From assembly GCA_039818985.1 (NCBI GenBank), contig JBCBSU010000001.1:336367-400366 (forward strand): a stretch of 64,000 nucleotides of DNA, in the 5' to 3' direction. This stretch comes from Pseudomonadota bacterium (GTDB lineage: Bacteria; Pseudomonadota; Alphaproteobacteria; Sphingomonadales; Sphingomonadaceae). A model generated the notes under the pieces. It made no database searches and was not told the origin of the DNA. It saw only the letters and a program-made list of their open reading frames with translations. The position numbers were made by a program, and so were the translations under genes. Below, piece by piece: positions 25,686-34,799 of this stretch (positions are counted from its first letter, which is position 1; every line of letters begins with the position of its first letter).

Positions 25686-27476
25686 TTGACGTCGATTTCG
25701 GCACGAAAACTGAACCCGGTCGAACGTGCCGATCAATCGCTTTCGCTCGAATCGAAGCGAAGAGAGCTGGCACGTGCGCGGACAGTCGCGCGCGCTTGGG
25801 CGCAAACCCTGCATGACCAGTACCGAGCTCGACTTGCTGCTGATTTCTCGCACGTTGCAATGGGTTCATTCGCCGAGAGGGCCGCTATAGATTTAGATCT
25901 TGCCGACCACCTGGCGGGTAAGAGCCACTCTCTGGATACGACAACCCAGCAGCTCGCTCGGTCGATCGGGATCGAGGCCGCATCGCTTCCATTGCTTGAA
26001 GGATGCCACTTCCTGACGAGCCTCTACACCACGCTCCTTCCCTCTAAGCAAAGGAGCGAGCTCGGAGCCTTCTACACACCGGCATCGCTAAACAAACGGT
26101 TGCTTGATCTTGCCGAGGAGGGCGGCATCGATTGGGCGACTGCGCGTGTGCTCGATCCGGCAAGCGGCGGCGGAGCTTTCTTGCTCGAAGCTGCTTCGCG
26201 GATGCGTAGCGCGCTTGATGGTAGCGAACCGGCGTTTGTATTGGCGCAGCTTGGGGCGCGCCTCTCCGGTATGGAAATTGACGCCAATGCGGCGGCACTT
26301 TCGCAGCTTGCGCTTGAGATATATCTTTCCGATCTGATCAATGCGAGCGGTCGTCCAGCACCAAAAATCATCGAAGTCTGCGATACACTTGATGTCACGC
26401 CATCACCCAAATTCGATCTAGTGGTCGGCAATCCGCCCTATGGCCGCGTGCGCCTCTCAGCAGAGCAGCGAGAGCGCTTCGCGCGAAGCCTCTACGGTCA
26501 CGCAAATCTCTATGGACTGTTTACCGATGTTGCTCTGCGTTGGGCCAAGCCAGGGGGCGTCATTGCCTACCTTACTCCAACCAGCGTTCTCGGCGGACAA
26601 TACTACACAGCTCTGCGCCGATTGCTCGCTAGCGAAGCGCCGCCAGAGGCGATCGACTTCGTCCATGCGCGCCGGGGTGTTTTCGAAGATGTGATGCAAG
26701 AGACTCTACTTGCGCTTTATCGCAAAGGTGGTGAGCAAAGACCTTTCCAAGTTCACTATCTGAACGTCGACAATGAGCGGGAAGCTCGATTGACGAAAAA
26801 CGGAAAGGTAACATTACCCAATGACTCTTCCGTACCCTGGTTAGCGCCACGGCAACCCGAGCACGTTGGGATTATCAAAGCGGCTACAAGGATGCCTGCT
26901 CGGCTATCGGATTGGGGTTATCGCGTTTCGACTGGTCCGCTAGTTTGGAACAGATTCAAGCCGCAATTGCGTGAGCGGGCTGTCCGAGGAGCATTGCCGC
27001 TAGTTTGGGCCGAGGCGGTAACGGCAGATGGCCGGTTTATCTTCCGCGCAGAGAAGAAAAACCACGCCCCCTATTTTAAGGTTGAGGCCGGGGATGATTG
27101 GCTTGTTGTCGATCAACCCTCGGTCCTTGTTCAGCGAACGACGGCGAAGGAGCAGCCGCGACGTTTGATCGCCGCCGAACTTCCTCCGGAGTTCGTGGAT
27201 AAACACGGCGGCGTGATCGTCGAAAATCACTTAAACATGGTTCGCGCAACCTCATCAGCCAAAATCAGCGCCGCCGCAGTGGCTGCGGTCCTCAATAGCG
27301 ACGTGGTCGATCAACTTTTTCGCTGCATCAGCGGAAGTGTAGCAGTTTCCGCGTTCGAGCTGGAAGCCATTCCTTTGCCTTCTGCCTCGGAAATGAATAA
27401 CATTGAGCGACTGGTTTCTAAGGGCGCATCTCGCAGCAAGCTGGAAAAAGCACTACGACAGATTTATGGCCTCTAA
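25686..27476 (+). CDS. type II N6-adenine DNA methyltransferase (gamma class)
   Basis: A 596-residue modification enzyme. Motif X (FYTPASLNKRLL, from residue 129), motif I (LDPASGGGAF, 156-165) and catalytic motif IV NPPY (249-252) occur in the order typical of the gamma class, followed by a C-terminal target-recognition region. NPPY marks an adenine N6 methyltransferase that uses S-adenosylmethionine. The start is TTG at 25686, supported by AAGGAGG five bases upstream. The endonuclease gene begins two bases after its stop. By partnership with a BsuBI/PstI-family nuclease, its target may be CTGCAG or a related site. This is inference from the family. Confidence 0.88.
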   Translation: MTSISARKLNPVERADQSLSLESKRRELARARTVARAWAQTLHDQYRARLAADFSHVAMGSFAERAAIDLDLADHLAGKSHSLDTTTQQLARSIGIEAASLPLLEGCHFLTSLYTTLLPSKQRSELGAFYTPASLNKRLLDLAEEGGIDWATARVLDPASGGGAFLLEAASRMRSALDGSEPAFVLAQLGARLSGMEIDANAAALSQLALEIYLSDLINASGRPAPKIIEVCDTLDVTPSPKFDLVVGNPPYGRVRLSAEQRERFARSLYGHANLYGLFTDVALRWAKPGGVIAYLTPTSVLGGQYYTALRRLLASEAPPEAIDFVHARRGVFEDVMQETLLALYRKGGEQRPFQVHYLNVDNEREARLTKNGKVTLPNDSSVPWLAPRQPEHVGIIKAATRMPARLSDWGYRVSTGPLVWNRFKPQLRERAVRGALPLVWAEAVTADGRFIFRAEKKNHAPYFKVEAGDDWLVVDQPSVLVQRTTAKEQPRRLIAAELPPEFVDKHGGVIVENHLNMVRATSSAKISAAAVAAVLNSDVVDQLFRCISGSVAVSAFELEAIPLPSASEMNNIERLVSKGASRSKLEKALRQIYGL

Positions 27477-27478
27477 TC

Positions 27479-28549
27479 ATGAACCTACCGCCACTTACTC
27501 CTTGGGATGAGATTCATCGCCGACTTCCGCTGATTTTCCCTGAGGGTTCGCCAAACCGTGAGCATTCGATTTGGGAAATCGCGGCAAAAACCATATTTGT
27601 GATGCAGTATGTCGGGGCAGTCGAAGGCAAAGAACGGTGGATACGCCCCGACCAGGTCACAAGAATGACCGACGCTCAGGCAGCACAAAAAGGCGATGCC
27701 GCGAGAGAACAATGGGCCAAGGACTCGATGAAGCCCAGCAAGGCCGACATTCCGGGACGTTGGTATGCTGTAAACACCCGTGAATCCATTCGTGATGACA
27801 CGATCCGATATGCTCTAATTGAGAACGGCGCTGTACTAGACAAGCCGGGCGTAGCGGTGACTTCTCCAGCTGGCCGATACGCTCTTCAATCTGAATTTGC
27901 TGACCTGCTTGATCCGGCGCTATCTGAGGCGGGGCTCAAAGCCAAAGTGGATGCTTGGCAGAAGAAACACCTCAATCCGGGCGCATTAGCTCGGATCGCA
28001 ATCGTCCGACGCGGAGCTGCTGGAGGAGGCGATCACCAGTTGGTCACTTTCCCGAATGGAGAAACGCGACGAATGTCGACGGGTCCCAGTTCCGATATTT
28101 CGAAAGCCGTCGTCGAGGTGTTTGCTCCTACATTCCTTGATAAGCCGGGTGTGATTACCCTCAGCGAAAGCGGGAACAAAGTGGTTGCTAGGGATAATGA
28201 GCTAGCGAAAGCTATTGGTCTAACTATCCCAGCGGATAAGAGCTTGCCCGATATTACTCTCGTCGATCTCGGCCCAGCTCACCCTCTACTGGTTTTCGTC
28301 GAGGTGGTTCACACTGACGGTCCGGTCAATGACGCGCGCAAGACCGCATTACTCAAGCTCGCTGACAAGGCAGGCTTTGCACCTGAGAATGTGGCATTCG
28401 TAACGGCGTTCCTGGATCGCGGGTCGACAACTTTCCGAAAGACCGTTGGAACCCTGGCTTGGGGCAGTTACGCATGGTTCGCTTCCGAGCCGGAGCGACT
28501 GATAGAATTCAGCCAAAGTACCAAGAGCATTAGCGGCAGCGCTGAATAG
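27479..28549 (+). CDS. BsuBI/PstI family type II restriction endonuclease
   Basis: A 356-residue restriction enzyme. The C-terminal half matches the BsuBI/PstI family: an N-terminal recognition region, the ARESIRDDTIRYAL-like segment RESIRDDTIRYALI near residue 102, then LPDITLVDLG and VFVEVVHTDGPVNDARKTALL, with Pro257-Asp258 and Glu275 the likely metal-site residues. FVTAFLDRGSTTFRKTVGTLAWGSYAWFASEPERLIEF closes the fold. Relatives cut CTGCAG leaving 3' overhangs. Here specificity is inferred, not shown. The gene lies two bases after the methyltransferase, giving a compact R-M pair. It appears intact, without frameshift. Confidence 0.9.
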   Translation: MNLPPLTPWDEIHRRLPLIFPEGSPNREHSIWEIAAKTIFVMQYVGAVEGKERWIRPDQVTRMTDAQAAQKGDAAREQWAKDSMKPSKADIPGRWYAVNTRESIRDDTIRYALIENGAVLDKPGVAVTSPAGRYALQSEFADLLDPALSEAGLKAKVDAWQKKHLNPGALARIAIVRRGAAGGGDHQLVTFPNGETRRMSTGPSSDISKAVVEVFAPTFLDKPGVITLSESGNKVVARDNELAKAIGLTIPADKSLPDITLVDLGPAHPLLVFVEVVHTDGPVNDARKTALLKLADKAGFAPENVAFVTAFLDRGSTTFRKTVGTLAWGSYAWFASEPERLIEFSQSTKSISGSAE

Positions 28550-28694
28550 GGTCGCCCTGGGCACTTTTCGAAACAAGGTCCCAAATTTCCCCTTGGTATT
28601 GTACGCTTTTCCAGTCCATGACGGTTGCTGTACTGCAAAGAATTTTGCCAAGAGCAGGCGAATTCAAAACCAAGATTGATTTCGGGAACTAGCG

Positions 28695-29999
28695 ATGAGC
28701 ATCTGGGACTATTGGAACGCAATTGATGCGAACCGCACTAACCTTCGGCTCTACACACCTGGCCGAGGGTGGGTCGCGTATTCTGACAAGCTCGATGACG
28801 AGGGCAATGTAGAGGAGCGAGGAAGTCGAGAGCAAATTGATAGCGCCCTCATAAACGCGCTATCCGCGTCAAATTTCTCGACTTTGACGGGAGCCGGGGC
28901 CTCGCTTTGTGCGACCAATGAGGATGGCGGTGCCCAAGCGCCATCGATGTCAGATTTGTGGAATGCCGTCAGAAATGAAGTTGGGGATGCGGAATTTGCT
29001 GCGATACGTGCTCGTTTCCCAAATGCGCAGCCTGGGGAGAATATCGAGCGGCTTCTCACCCTTTGTAAAATCTATTTGGATTTGAATGACGGAGCGCAAG
29101 ACGACGATCAAGATGTTGCTGGGGTCCGAGCTTTCGTGGCCAAAGCCGAAAGTACAATTCTTAGACTGGTTGATTTCGTAGGCCCTGGGACTAACCTTGA
29201 TTCTCACCAGCGATACATCAGGAAGATTGGGCGACGGGGGTTCAGGAAAGCAAGAGCAAAGCTATTCACGACAAATTATGACTTGGCTTTTGAAGAGGCC
29301 TCGCGACGCCTGCGGTTCATGGTGATTGACGGTTTCTCTCATTCGCTCGACCAGGTATATGACCGACAGCATTTTGAGTTCGATGTTGTTCGCCGCGATG
29401 CGAATAAGGAGGCACCAGACTACATTCCGAACGCGTTTCAGCTCTATAAGCTACACGGTTCGGCTGATTGGCGACGTGTCGGCTCTGATGTAGTTCGTTC
29501 GCGCCAAAACACGGACGAACATCGACCGGTGCTAATCTATCCTCGATCCAGTAAGTATCAGGAAGCGTTCGATCCGCCCTATCTCGATATGATGGGTACC
29601 TTTCAGATGGCGTTACGGGAACCGGATACTGCGTTGATTGTCGCCGGGTTTGGTTTCAACGACGATCATATTAGTAGTCCCATCCTCTCTGCAATCGAAT
29701 CCAACCTTACGCTTCGGTTGGTCATTTGCGATCCGAGTTTCATCACGTCCGAGAACGACCTGCGCGGCGTCGATCCGGATCCGCCTGCCCACACGATCTT
29801 ACAGCAGCAACCGCATTCGAACCGTTTCCTCGCACGCATCTCATCGTTGGCCGCAGCCGGTGATCCCCGCATTCATCTCATCAATGGACGGTTTGAAGAC
29901 TTGGTAGATGCGATGCCCGACCTCATTGGGGAAACTGACAGGGAACGACATGTCGAAAGGGTACGTGTATTGCGCGATAACCCAGCGGGTGAGGCATGA
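28695..29999 (+). CDS. SIR2-family NADase of a SIR2-HerA defence pair
   Basis: A 434-residue protein with the SIR2 NAD-binding fold: GAGAS at 66-70, FTTNYD at 191-196, KLHGS at 252-256 and GFGFNDDH at 318-325. These keep the Asn and His needed for NAD+ hydrolysis. A short leader domain (about 60 residues) precedes the fold. In SIR2-HerA systems, this subunit forms a ring with HerA and depletes NAD+ on phage infection, killing or arresting the cell. Its TGA overlaps the ATG of herA (ATGA), the known operon form. A 145-base gap after the endonuclease leaves room for its own promoter. The gene is more AT-rich than the host. Confidence 0.9.
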   Translation: MSIWDYWNAIDANRTNLRLYTPGRGWVAYSDKLDDEGNVEERGSREQIDSALINALSASNFSTLTGAGASLCATNEDGGAQAPSMSDLWNAVRNEVGDAEFAAIRARFPNAQPGENIERLLTLCKIYLDLNDGAQDDDQDVAGVRAFVAKAESTILRLVDFVGPGTNLDSHQRYIRKIGRRGFRKARAKLFTTNYDLAFEEASRRLRFMVIDGFSHSLDQVYDRQHFEFDVVRRDANKEAPDYIPNAFQLYKLHGSADWRRVGSDVVRSRQNTDEHRPVLIYPRSSKYQEAFDPPYLDMMGTFQMALREPDTALIVAGFGFNDDHISSPILSAIESNLTLRLVICDPSFITSENDLRGVDPDPPAHTILQQQPHSNRFLARISSLAAAGDPRIHLINGRFEDLVDAMPDLIGETDRERHVERVRVLRDNPAGEA

Positions 30000-31690
30000 C
30001 GACAATTAGTCCTGTTGATCCTGACAAATACGTCGGGACCGTGACTCAGGTTAATGCTGCGCAGGTTCACGCGAACCTTCCATATGCAAGCGCGCAGCCG
30101 GAACGCCGCGCTCTCTCCAAGGGCGGAGTCGGGGATTTCGTTTTTGTTGATTGCGAACGAACCAAAATTCTTGGCAGGATCACGGAAGTGAAGATTCCGG
30201 ACGGCGAACGGCTGTCGGTTGAACCTCAACTCGGGAACAAGTCAGAGCCAAATCCGATAGGTCGCATTCAATTGCTTGCGACAGTCACGGATAGCGATTC
30301 CAAGTTGACCCGTGGTGTGAACATCTACCCAAAGATTGGTGACGGCGTTTATCTCGCTGGTGCGGAAATCCTCGGCCAAATGATAGGGAAGAGTGCTACA
30401 AAGGCAGGTGAAATCAACCTCATCATTGGTGCTATTGAGGCCGGTAACCAAAGTGTGTCCGTTGAACTTCCACCCGAAAAGATTTTTGGTCGCCACTGCG
30501 GGATTTTCGGGGCCACAGGGGGTGGGAAAAGCTGGACCATCGCCGGTCTTATCGAGAAGATAAAAGAACGCCGAGGCAAGGCAATTATCTTCGATCCCAC
30601 CGGAGAATTCTGCGAGACTGCCGGTATCGATACGATATTTGCGTTTGAGGCAAACGTTCCGAACGCTCGCCATGTGCATTTCCCATATACGGAGATCACG
30701 GAGGACGATCTGTTCTCGCTCTTTCGGCCATCCGGACAAAGTCAGGGGCCAAAATTGAGGGACGCAATTAAGAGCCTGAAACTCGTTCGAGCGCTAGGTA
30801 ATGCCGTTCCCCAAGGGCTCCAAATTCAGAACGGCGTCGTCACAAAGGCAAACCAGCCGCGGATTCCTTATTTCGATGCACTGCGCGCCAATGGAGCTGC
30901 CGTGCACTCTCCCAAATGTGACTTTGAAATCGCTAGCCTGTCTGAGCAAATCAAGGCGGAGTGCGTTTGGGCCACGTCGCAGAACAATGCCAATTGTTTC
31001 GGCGGCCCGGACAACAACGGAGCTAGCTATTGCGAGTCGTTGGTTTCCAGAATTGCTACTCTGATCAACTCTCCAGAACTCAGTTGCCTGTTCCGAACTG
31101 GGGGAGACTCATTGGTTGATGAAATTGACCAATTCCTTGCGGACGACAATCAAGACGTTGCTCTAATTTCCTTCAAAGAGGTCCGGTTTGAACACTCGAC
31201 GCGCGAGCTCCTGCTCGACATCATAGGTCGATATCTCTTGGGTGTCGCGCGGGAAGGTCGTTTCAGAGAAAGACCAATCGTAACGTTTCTTGATGAGGCC
31301 CATCAATTCTTGGGGAGAACGATCGGTGACGAGTACGGAAGCGTGCGCTTGGATTCCTTCGGGCTTATCGCGAAGGAAGGGCGCAAATACGGACTCACCT
31401 GTGTCTTGGCTACACAACGTCCGCGCGACATTCCGCAAGATGTCTTGAGCCAGTTGGGCACGCTTATTGTGCACCGCCTTATCAATGAGCAGGATCGGAA
31501 TACTATTGAACATGCATGCGGTGATCTGGATCGCGCGGCCACCCAGTTCATACCCATGCTCGCTCCAGGTGAAGCCATAATCATAGGACCTGATTTGCCA
31601 GCTCCCTTGCCTCTAAGAATGCGACGGCCAAAGTGGCCTCCTGACTCCAGAGGTCCCCAATTTCAGGCGTATTGGGCAGGGCGCCAATAG
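29996..31690 (+). CDS. HerA-type ATPase/helicase of a SIR2-HerA defence pair
   Basis: A 564-residue hexameric FtsK/HerA-superfamily ATPase. The N-terminal HAS-barrel (about 1-120) is followed by a P-loop domain with Walker A GATGGGKS (172-179) and Walker B TFLDEAH (430-436), then LATQRPRDIPQDVLSQLGTLIVHRL with the sensor/arginine region. HerA normally pumps or unwinds DNA. In SIR2-HerA pairs it assembles with the NADase and drives abortive defence. No NurA nuclease gene is next to it, which separates this from archaeal DNA-repair HerA-NurA. It is the last gene of the island. Confidence 0.92.
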   Translation: MTTISPVDPDKYVGTVTQVNAAQVHANLPYASAQPERRALSKGGVGDFVFVDCERTKILGRITEVKIPDGERLSVEPQLGNKSEPNPIGRIQLLATVTDSDSKLTRGVNIYPKIGDGVYLAGAEILGQMIGKSATKAGEINLIIGAIEAGNQSVSVELPPEKIFGRHCGIFGATGGGKSWTIAGLIEKIKERRGKAIIFDPTGEFCETAGIDTIFAFEANVPNARHVHFPYTEITEDDLFSLFRPSGQSQGPKLRDAIKSLKLVRALGNAVPQGLQIQNGVVTKANQPRIPYFDALRANGAAVHSPKCDFEIASLSEQIKAECVWATSQNNANCFGGPDNNGASYCESLVSRIATLINSPELSCLFRTGGDSLVDEIDQFLADDNQDVALISFKEVRFEHSTRELLLDIIGRYLLGVAREGRFRERPIVTFLDEAHQFLGRTIGDEYGSVRLDSFGLIAKEGRKYGLTCVLATQRPRDIPQDVLSQLGTLIVHRLINEQDRNTIEHACGDLDRAATQFIPMLAPGEAIIIGPDLPAPLPLRMRRPKWPPDSRGPQFQAYWAGRQ

Positions 31691-32034
31691 CGTCCTATCC
31701 GCTCGTTTATCAAGGTCAGACAGGTTCGACTCGGACATACCGGTTGGCCGTTTTTGGGTGCCTCTGCGGAGCATAATGGAGCCACGCGATTGACGTCATC
31801 GGAAGTGGTAGCAGCTCATTCTTTCAGAGACCGTAGCAATCGCAGGACTCGCAACCACTTGCCGAACACATGTTGGCTATTTGGTCCCCAATTCAGAACA
31901 TATAGTGAAATTCGTGGTCGACCTCCGACCCGAAAACGCAAAAAAATTGAGCGCTCGATTGTCGCGCCACGCTACCTATCTCACTTGTATTTAAACGATT
32001 TTCTGCGTAATTTTTTCGAGCAAGTTTTCTGGTC
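31691..32034. other. 344-base gap at the right edge of the island
   Basis: A frame at 31754-32050 is open, but it begins without a ribosome binding site, overlaps the next gene's start and has no recognisable product, so I do not call it a gene. The last hundred bases are AT-rich and may contain the promoter for 32035. The island boundary should lie in this gap. Confidence 0.4.
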
Positions 32035-32526
32035 ATGGACATGCAGCTAGAAACCGGGTTGACCCGGCACACCGAACGCCAGATTCAGCGTATCCGAGCG
32101 GTTAAGCTGATACCGACAGTCGAGCTCGAACGCTGTGTCGGGGCACCTTTCAATATGGTTGCCTTTGCCGATGAGGCGAAACCGGAACGCGATCTGGTCT
32201 ATATATTGGTGCCGCAAACCGAAAACGGTGTCTATCCGCTGGGCCGCCATTATCGGCTTATGGTCGAAGATGGCAAAGTCATTGATCAACGCAGCTTCAC
32301 CAAGGGCTGTATCAGCCTGCCGGTCAAACCCGATAATGAGGGGAACCGGCCTGCGGCGCTCACGATCAGCCATCTGCTCGATCCGGTGCCGACCGAGGTT
32401 CAGGTCTTTTCGGTTCTGGCCATGCGTGTCCCGCTCTACGTCATTACCGCAGAAAATGAAGCCGTCTGGGCGATTGAACTGGTGAAAGGACAACCGCGTA
32501 TCCGCCTTGTCGAGCGTGAGGACTAA
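32035..32526 (+). CDS. conserved hypothetical protein
   Basis: A 163-residue soluble protein with no signal peptide or membrane segment. It is a compact alpha/beta sequence rich in Val and Pro (CISLPVKPDNEG, LLDPVPTEVQVFSVLAMRVPLYVITAENEAVWAIEL). Codon use is GC-rich and host-like, so it probably marks the resumption of the host chromosome right of the island. An ATG at 32041 is an alternative start. I do not recognise its family. Confidence 0.55.
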   Translation: MDMQLETGLTRHTERQIQRIRAVKLIPTVELERCVGAPFNMVAFADEAKPERDLVYILVPQTENGVYPLGRHYRLMVEDGKVIDQRSFTKGCISLPVKPDNEGNRPAALTISHLLDPVPTEVQVFSVLAMRVPLYVITAENEAVWAIELVKGQPRIRLVERED

Positions 32527-32624
32527 ACGGCTTGATGCCACGCCGCGGATAAAGCGGGTTGTGCTGCTATGGTAATCGGCGGGCGGGCAATCAAATTGCA
32601 GATCCAGCCATAGACCGTTTCCGT

Positions 32625-33398
32625 TTAGAAGCGGAACAGCAGCCCGGCCCCGACGCCGAAGGATTCGGTATCGTCGCGTACGCTGGCGCTGAATCCGCCC
32701 GAGCCGTCGGCGACGAAGCGGCGCTCGAAATCGCCATCTTCCACCTTGGTATAGCGACCTTCGAGGAACAGGCCGATATTATCGCTGAAATCATAGCGCA
32801 GGCCGACAGTTGAGCGGCTGACAAAGGCGGTTTCCTCGCCGAACACCCCGAATGTCGGGGCGGTGGCGACGCCATTGTCGGGAAAATAGAGGACATTGGC
32901 ATCGACCACGGCAATGCCGATGGAGCTGCCAAAATAGGGGAAGAGCTTCTGGTTTTCCGAAATGACGATGTCGTTGTAAACGCCGATGGTCGCAGTGAAG
33001 TTGCTGATGTCGCCGCTAAAAAGCTGATTGCCGCCGTTAAACGCGCCACCGCCGACATCGGCCTCGATATAGCCGAGCTCGAGTTCGACCCGGCTGGCAA
33101 GAAAATCGAAGAACAGGTTGTCGTCGAAATTATATCCGATCGCACCGTTGATCGAGAAACCGGTATCATAATCGACATCGACGACAGCAGGCGCGCCTGC
33201 GATACCCGGCACACCGCCGGCCGGTGCCTGAATGCCGACAAAGCGACTGTCATTGAGAAACTCGGCACCGGCTTTGGCGGTAACATATATCCCCGCGTCC
33301 TCACCATCCTGGGCATGGGCGGTGCCGGTGGCCAGAACGGCAGCAAAGGGCAGCGCGGCAAGATACAGGGCGGAGTGGTTCAGCAAAGATACTGTCAT
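32625..33398 (-). CDS. outer membrane beta-barrel protein
   Basis: A 257-residue exported protein. A signal peptide (residues about 8-29, ending ATGTAHAQ) is followed by alternating amphipathic strands typical of an eight-stranded barrel: IYVTAKAGAEFLN, GFSINGAIGYNFDD, VELELGYIEADVGG, STVGLRYDFSDNIGLFLEGRY. The chain ends GAGLLFRF, with the C-terminal Phe used by the BAM machinery. It is of the OmpA/OmpW-like small-barrel type. It may be a structural or adhesion protein; no more precise family can be given. It runs divergent to the rplJ transcript. Confidence 0.8.
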   Translation of the reverse strand: MTVSLLNHSALYLAALPFAAVLATGTAHAQDGEDAGIYVTAKAGAEFLNDSRFVGIQAPAGGVPGIAGAPAVVDVDYDTGFSINGAIGYNFDDNLFFDFLASRVELELGYIEADVGGGAFNGGNQLFSGDISNFTATIGVYNDIVISENQKLFPYFGSSIGIAVVDANVLYFPDNGVATAPTFGVFGEETAFVSRSTVGLRYDFSDNIGLFLEGRYTKVEDGDFERRFVADGSGGFSASVRDDTESFGVGAGLLFRF

Positions 33399-33519
33399 GG
33401 GGAATGACTTTCACATAGTAAGAGGAGATGTCCGGTCGGACGAACTGTGTTCGTTGCCCGGATGACGCTGGTTACAATACCGCCAGTTTGCCGCCATCGC
33501 CGTATTTCGGCGCTTTTGG

Positions 33520-33548
33520 CTTGACATTTCCGGTATCCGCGACCATTG
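33520..33548 (+). promoter_or_regulatory. candidate promoter of rplJ-rplL
   Basis: CTTGAC, a 17-base spacer and CCATTG: a perfect -35 and a weak -10 against the alphaproteobacterial consensus. It predicts a leader of about 270 bases. Confidence 0.4.
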
Positions 33549-33555
33549 GCACCGG

Positions 33556-33821
33556 CGACACCGTAAGGTGGTCACCGTCCGAGACAGTTGGTGAGGGGAA
33601 TTGGCCCCTCTTAATGTCCAGCCTAGACGGGGATAGCGTTTTCAGTGATGGGCCGTGCGGCCTTGTCGCTTGTCTGGATAGGGCAATGCTCCCGATATCC
33701 AGACACACTCTTCCCCAAACGGACATTCGTTGCTGGACCGGGCTGCTGGCCTGTTTCGGCATATGTTACGTGGTTGCAGTGCACCAATTTCATGCGCTGC
33801 AGCCAAAGCAAGGAGAATGGC
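33556..33821 (+). promoter_or_regulatory. structured leader of rplJ (possible L10 autoregulatory region)
   Basis: Two hairpins follow the candidate promoter: GACACC-GTAA-GGTGGTC near 33557-33572 (one bulged G), and GAGGGG-AATTGG-CCCCTC at 33593-33610. L10 binds the leader of its own mRNA in many bacteria, and this position fits. I cannot match the consensus kink-turn by eye, so the assignment is by position. AAGGAG precedes the rplJ start. The whole gap 33399-33821 contains no gene. Confidence 0.35.
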
Positions 33822-34340
33822 ATGGATCGTTCGCAAAAAGAACAGGCCGTTGCCGAGCTGAATGCATTGTTTGCCGGGGAGACCGGGGTTGTTGTGGTGA
33901 CACGCAATCTGGGCCTTTCGGTCGCGGAATCGACCGACCTCCGCACCAAGATGCGCGAAGCGGGTGCGTCCTATAAAGTTGCGAAGAACCGCCTTGCCAA
34001 GCGCGCCGCCGAAGGCACGCCCTATGCCGGTATTACCGATCTGCTGAGCGGTCCATCCGCTCTGGCCAGCTCGGGCGATCCGGTCGCGGCGGCCAAGGTT
34101 GTCGTGGAGTTCGCCAAGGGCAATGACAGGCTCGAGATCGTTGGCGGCTCCATGGGCGAAACCGTGCTCGATGTTGCCGGCGTCAAGTCGCTCGCATCGA
34201 TGCCGTCGCTCGACGAACTGCGTGGCAAGATTGTCGGCCTCATCAACGCACCGGCGACCAAGCTCGCCCAGGTGGCCCAGGCTCCGGCCGGTCAGCTGGC
34301 GCGCGTTTTCGGCGCCTATGCCGCGAAAGAGGACGCATAA
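33822..34340 (+). CDS. rplJ: 50S ribosomal protein L10
   Basis: A 172-residue L10, the base of the L12 stalk that recruits translation factors. The N-terminal [33 protein letters not shown]-binding segment and the C-terminal L12-binding helix ([21 protein letters not shown]) are all typical. AAGGAG lies just before ATG 33822; longer upstream frames are not supported. It is followed after 62 bases by rplL. Unlike the usual order, rplK-rplA is 15 kb away, so this pair is its own transcription unit. Confidence 0.97.
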   Translation: MDRSQKEQAVAELNALFAGETGVVVVTRNLGLSVAESTDLRTKMREAGASYKVAKNRLAKRAAEGTPYAGITDLLSGPSALASSGDPVAAAKVVVEFAKGNDRLEIVGGSMGETVLDVAGVKSLASMPSLDELRGKIVGLINAPATKLAQVAQAPAGQLARVFGAYAAKEDA

Positions 34341-34402
34341 GGTTCTTCGGATCAAGACTATCCGAATTTGAAACATCACTGAATTTTGAAGGAATATGAA
34401 AA

Positions 34403-34786
34403 ATGGCTGATATTGAAAAACTCGTCGAGCAGCTTTCCGAACTGACCGTTCTTGAAGCTGCCGAGCTGTCCAAGGCTCTGGAAGAAAAGTGGGGCGTTTC
34501 GGCTTCCGCTGCTGTCGCTGTTGCGGCACCGGGTGCCGGTGGCGGTGATGCCGGTGGCGAAGCGGCCGAAGAAAAGGACGAATTCGACGTTATCCTGACC
34601 GGCGACGGCGGCAAGAAGATCCAGGTGATCAAGGAAGTCCGTGCGATCACTGGGCTGGGCCTGACCGACGCCAAGGCGCTGGTCGAAGGCGCGCCAAAGG
34701 CGGTCAAGGAAGGCGCTTCCAAGGCCGAAGCCGAAGAAATCAAGGGCAAGATCGAAGCTGCCGGCGGTACCGTCGAGCTGAAATAA
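34403..34786 (+). CDS. rplL: 50S ribosomal protein L7/L12
   Basis: A 127-residue L12 stalk protein. The N-terminal dimerisation domain ([28 protein letters not shown]), the Ala/Gly-rich hinge ([16 protein letters not shown]) and the factor-binding C-terminal domain ([28 protein letters not shown]) are intact. A two-hairpin terminator ends the transcript, so rpoB must be transcribed separately. Confidence 0.98.
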   Translation: MADIEKLVEQLSELTVLEAAELSKALEEKWGVSASAAVAVAAPGAGGGDAGGEAAEEKDEFDVILTGDGGKKIQVIKEVRAITGLGLTDAKALVEGAPKAVKEGASKAEAEEIKGKIEAAGGTVELK

Positions 34787-34799
34787 GCTTTTGTTCTCG

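Larger units (their letters stand above)
20886..32034 (+). mobile_element. putative integrative island with defence genes
   Basis: An 11-kb block of accessory genes all on one strand, lying between host-like genes inside the ribosomal protein region. It carries two tyrosine recombinases at the left edge, a pair of unknown secreted proteins, a PstI-type restriction-modification pair and SIR2-HerA. Base composition is uneven. Two 60-base rows of the lipoprotein gene are 40% GC and one row of the SIR2 gene is 47%, against roughly 60% in host genes. Boundaries are approximate. I looked for flanking direct repeats near 20.86-20.99 kb and 31.7-32.04 kb and found none that convinced me. There is no tRNA target nearby, so the attachment site is undefined. 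Confidence 0.7.

Noticed and set aside
20860-31780. Flanking direct repeat of the island (GTTTTGGG-like at both ends)
   Set aside because: Only about eight bases match and the context differs, so it could be chance. No attachment site is claimed.
31754-32050. Open frame of 98 codons at the right island edge
   Set aside because: It has no ribosome binding site, overlaps the start of the next gene and shows no recognisable protein features.
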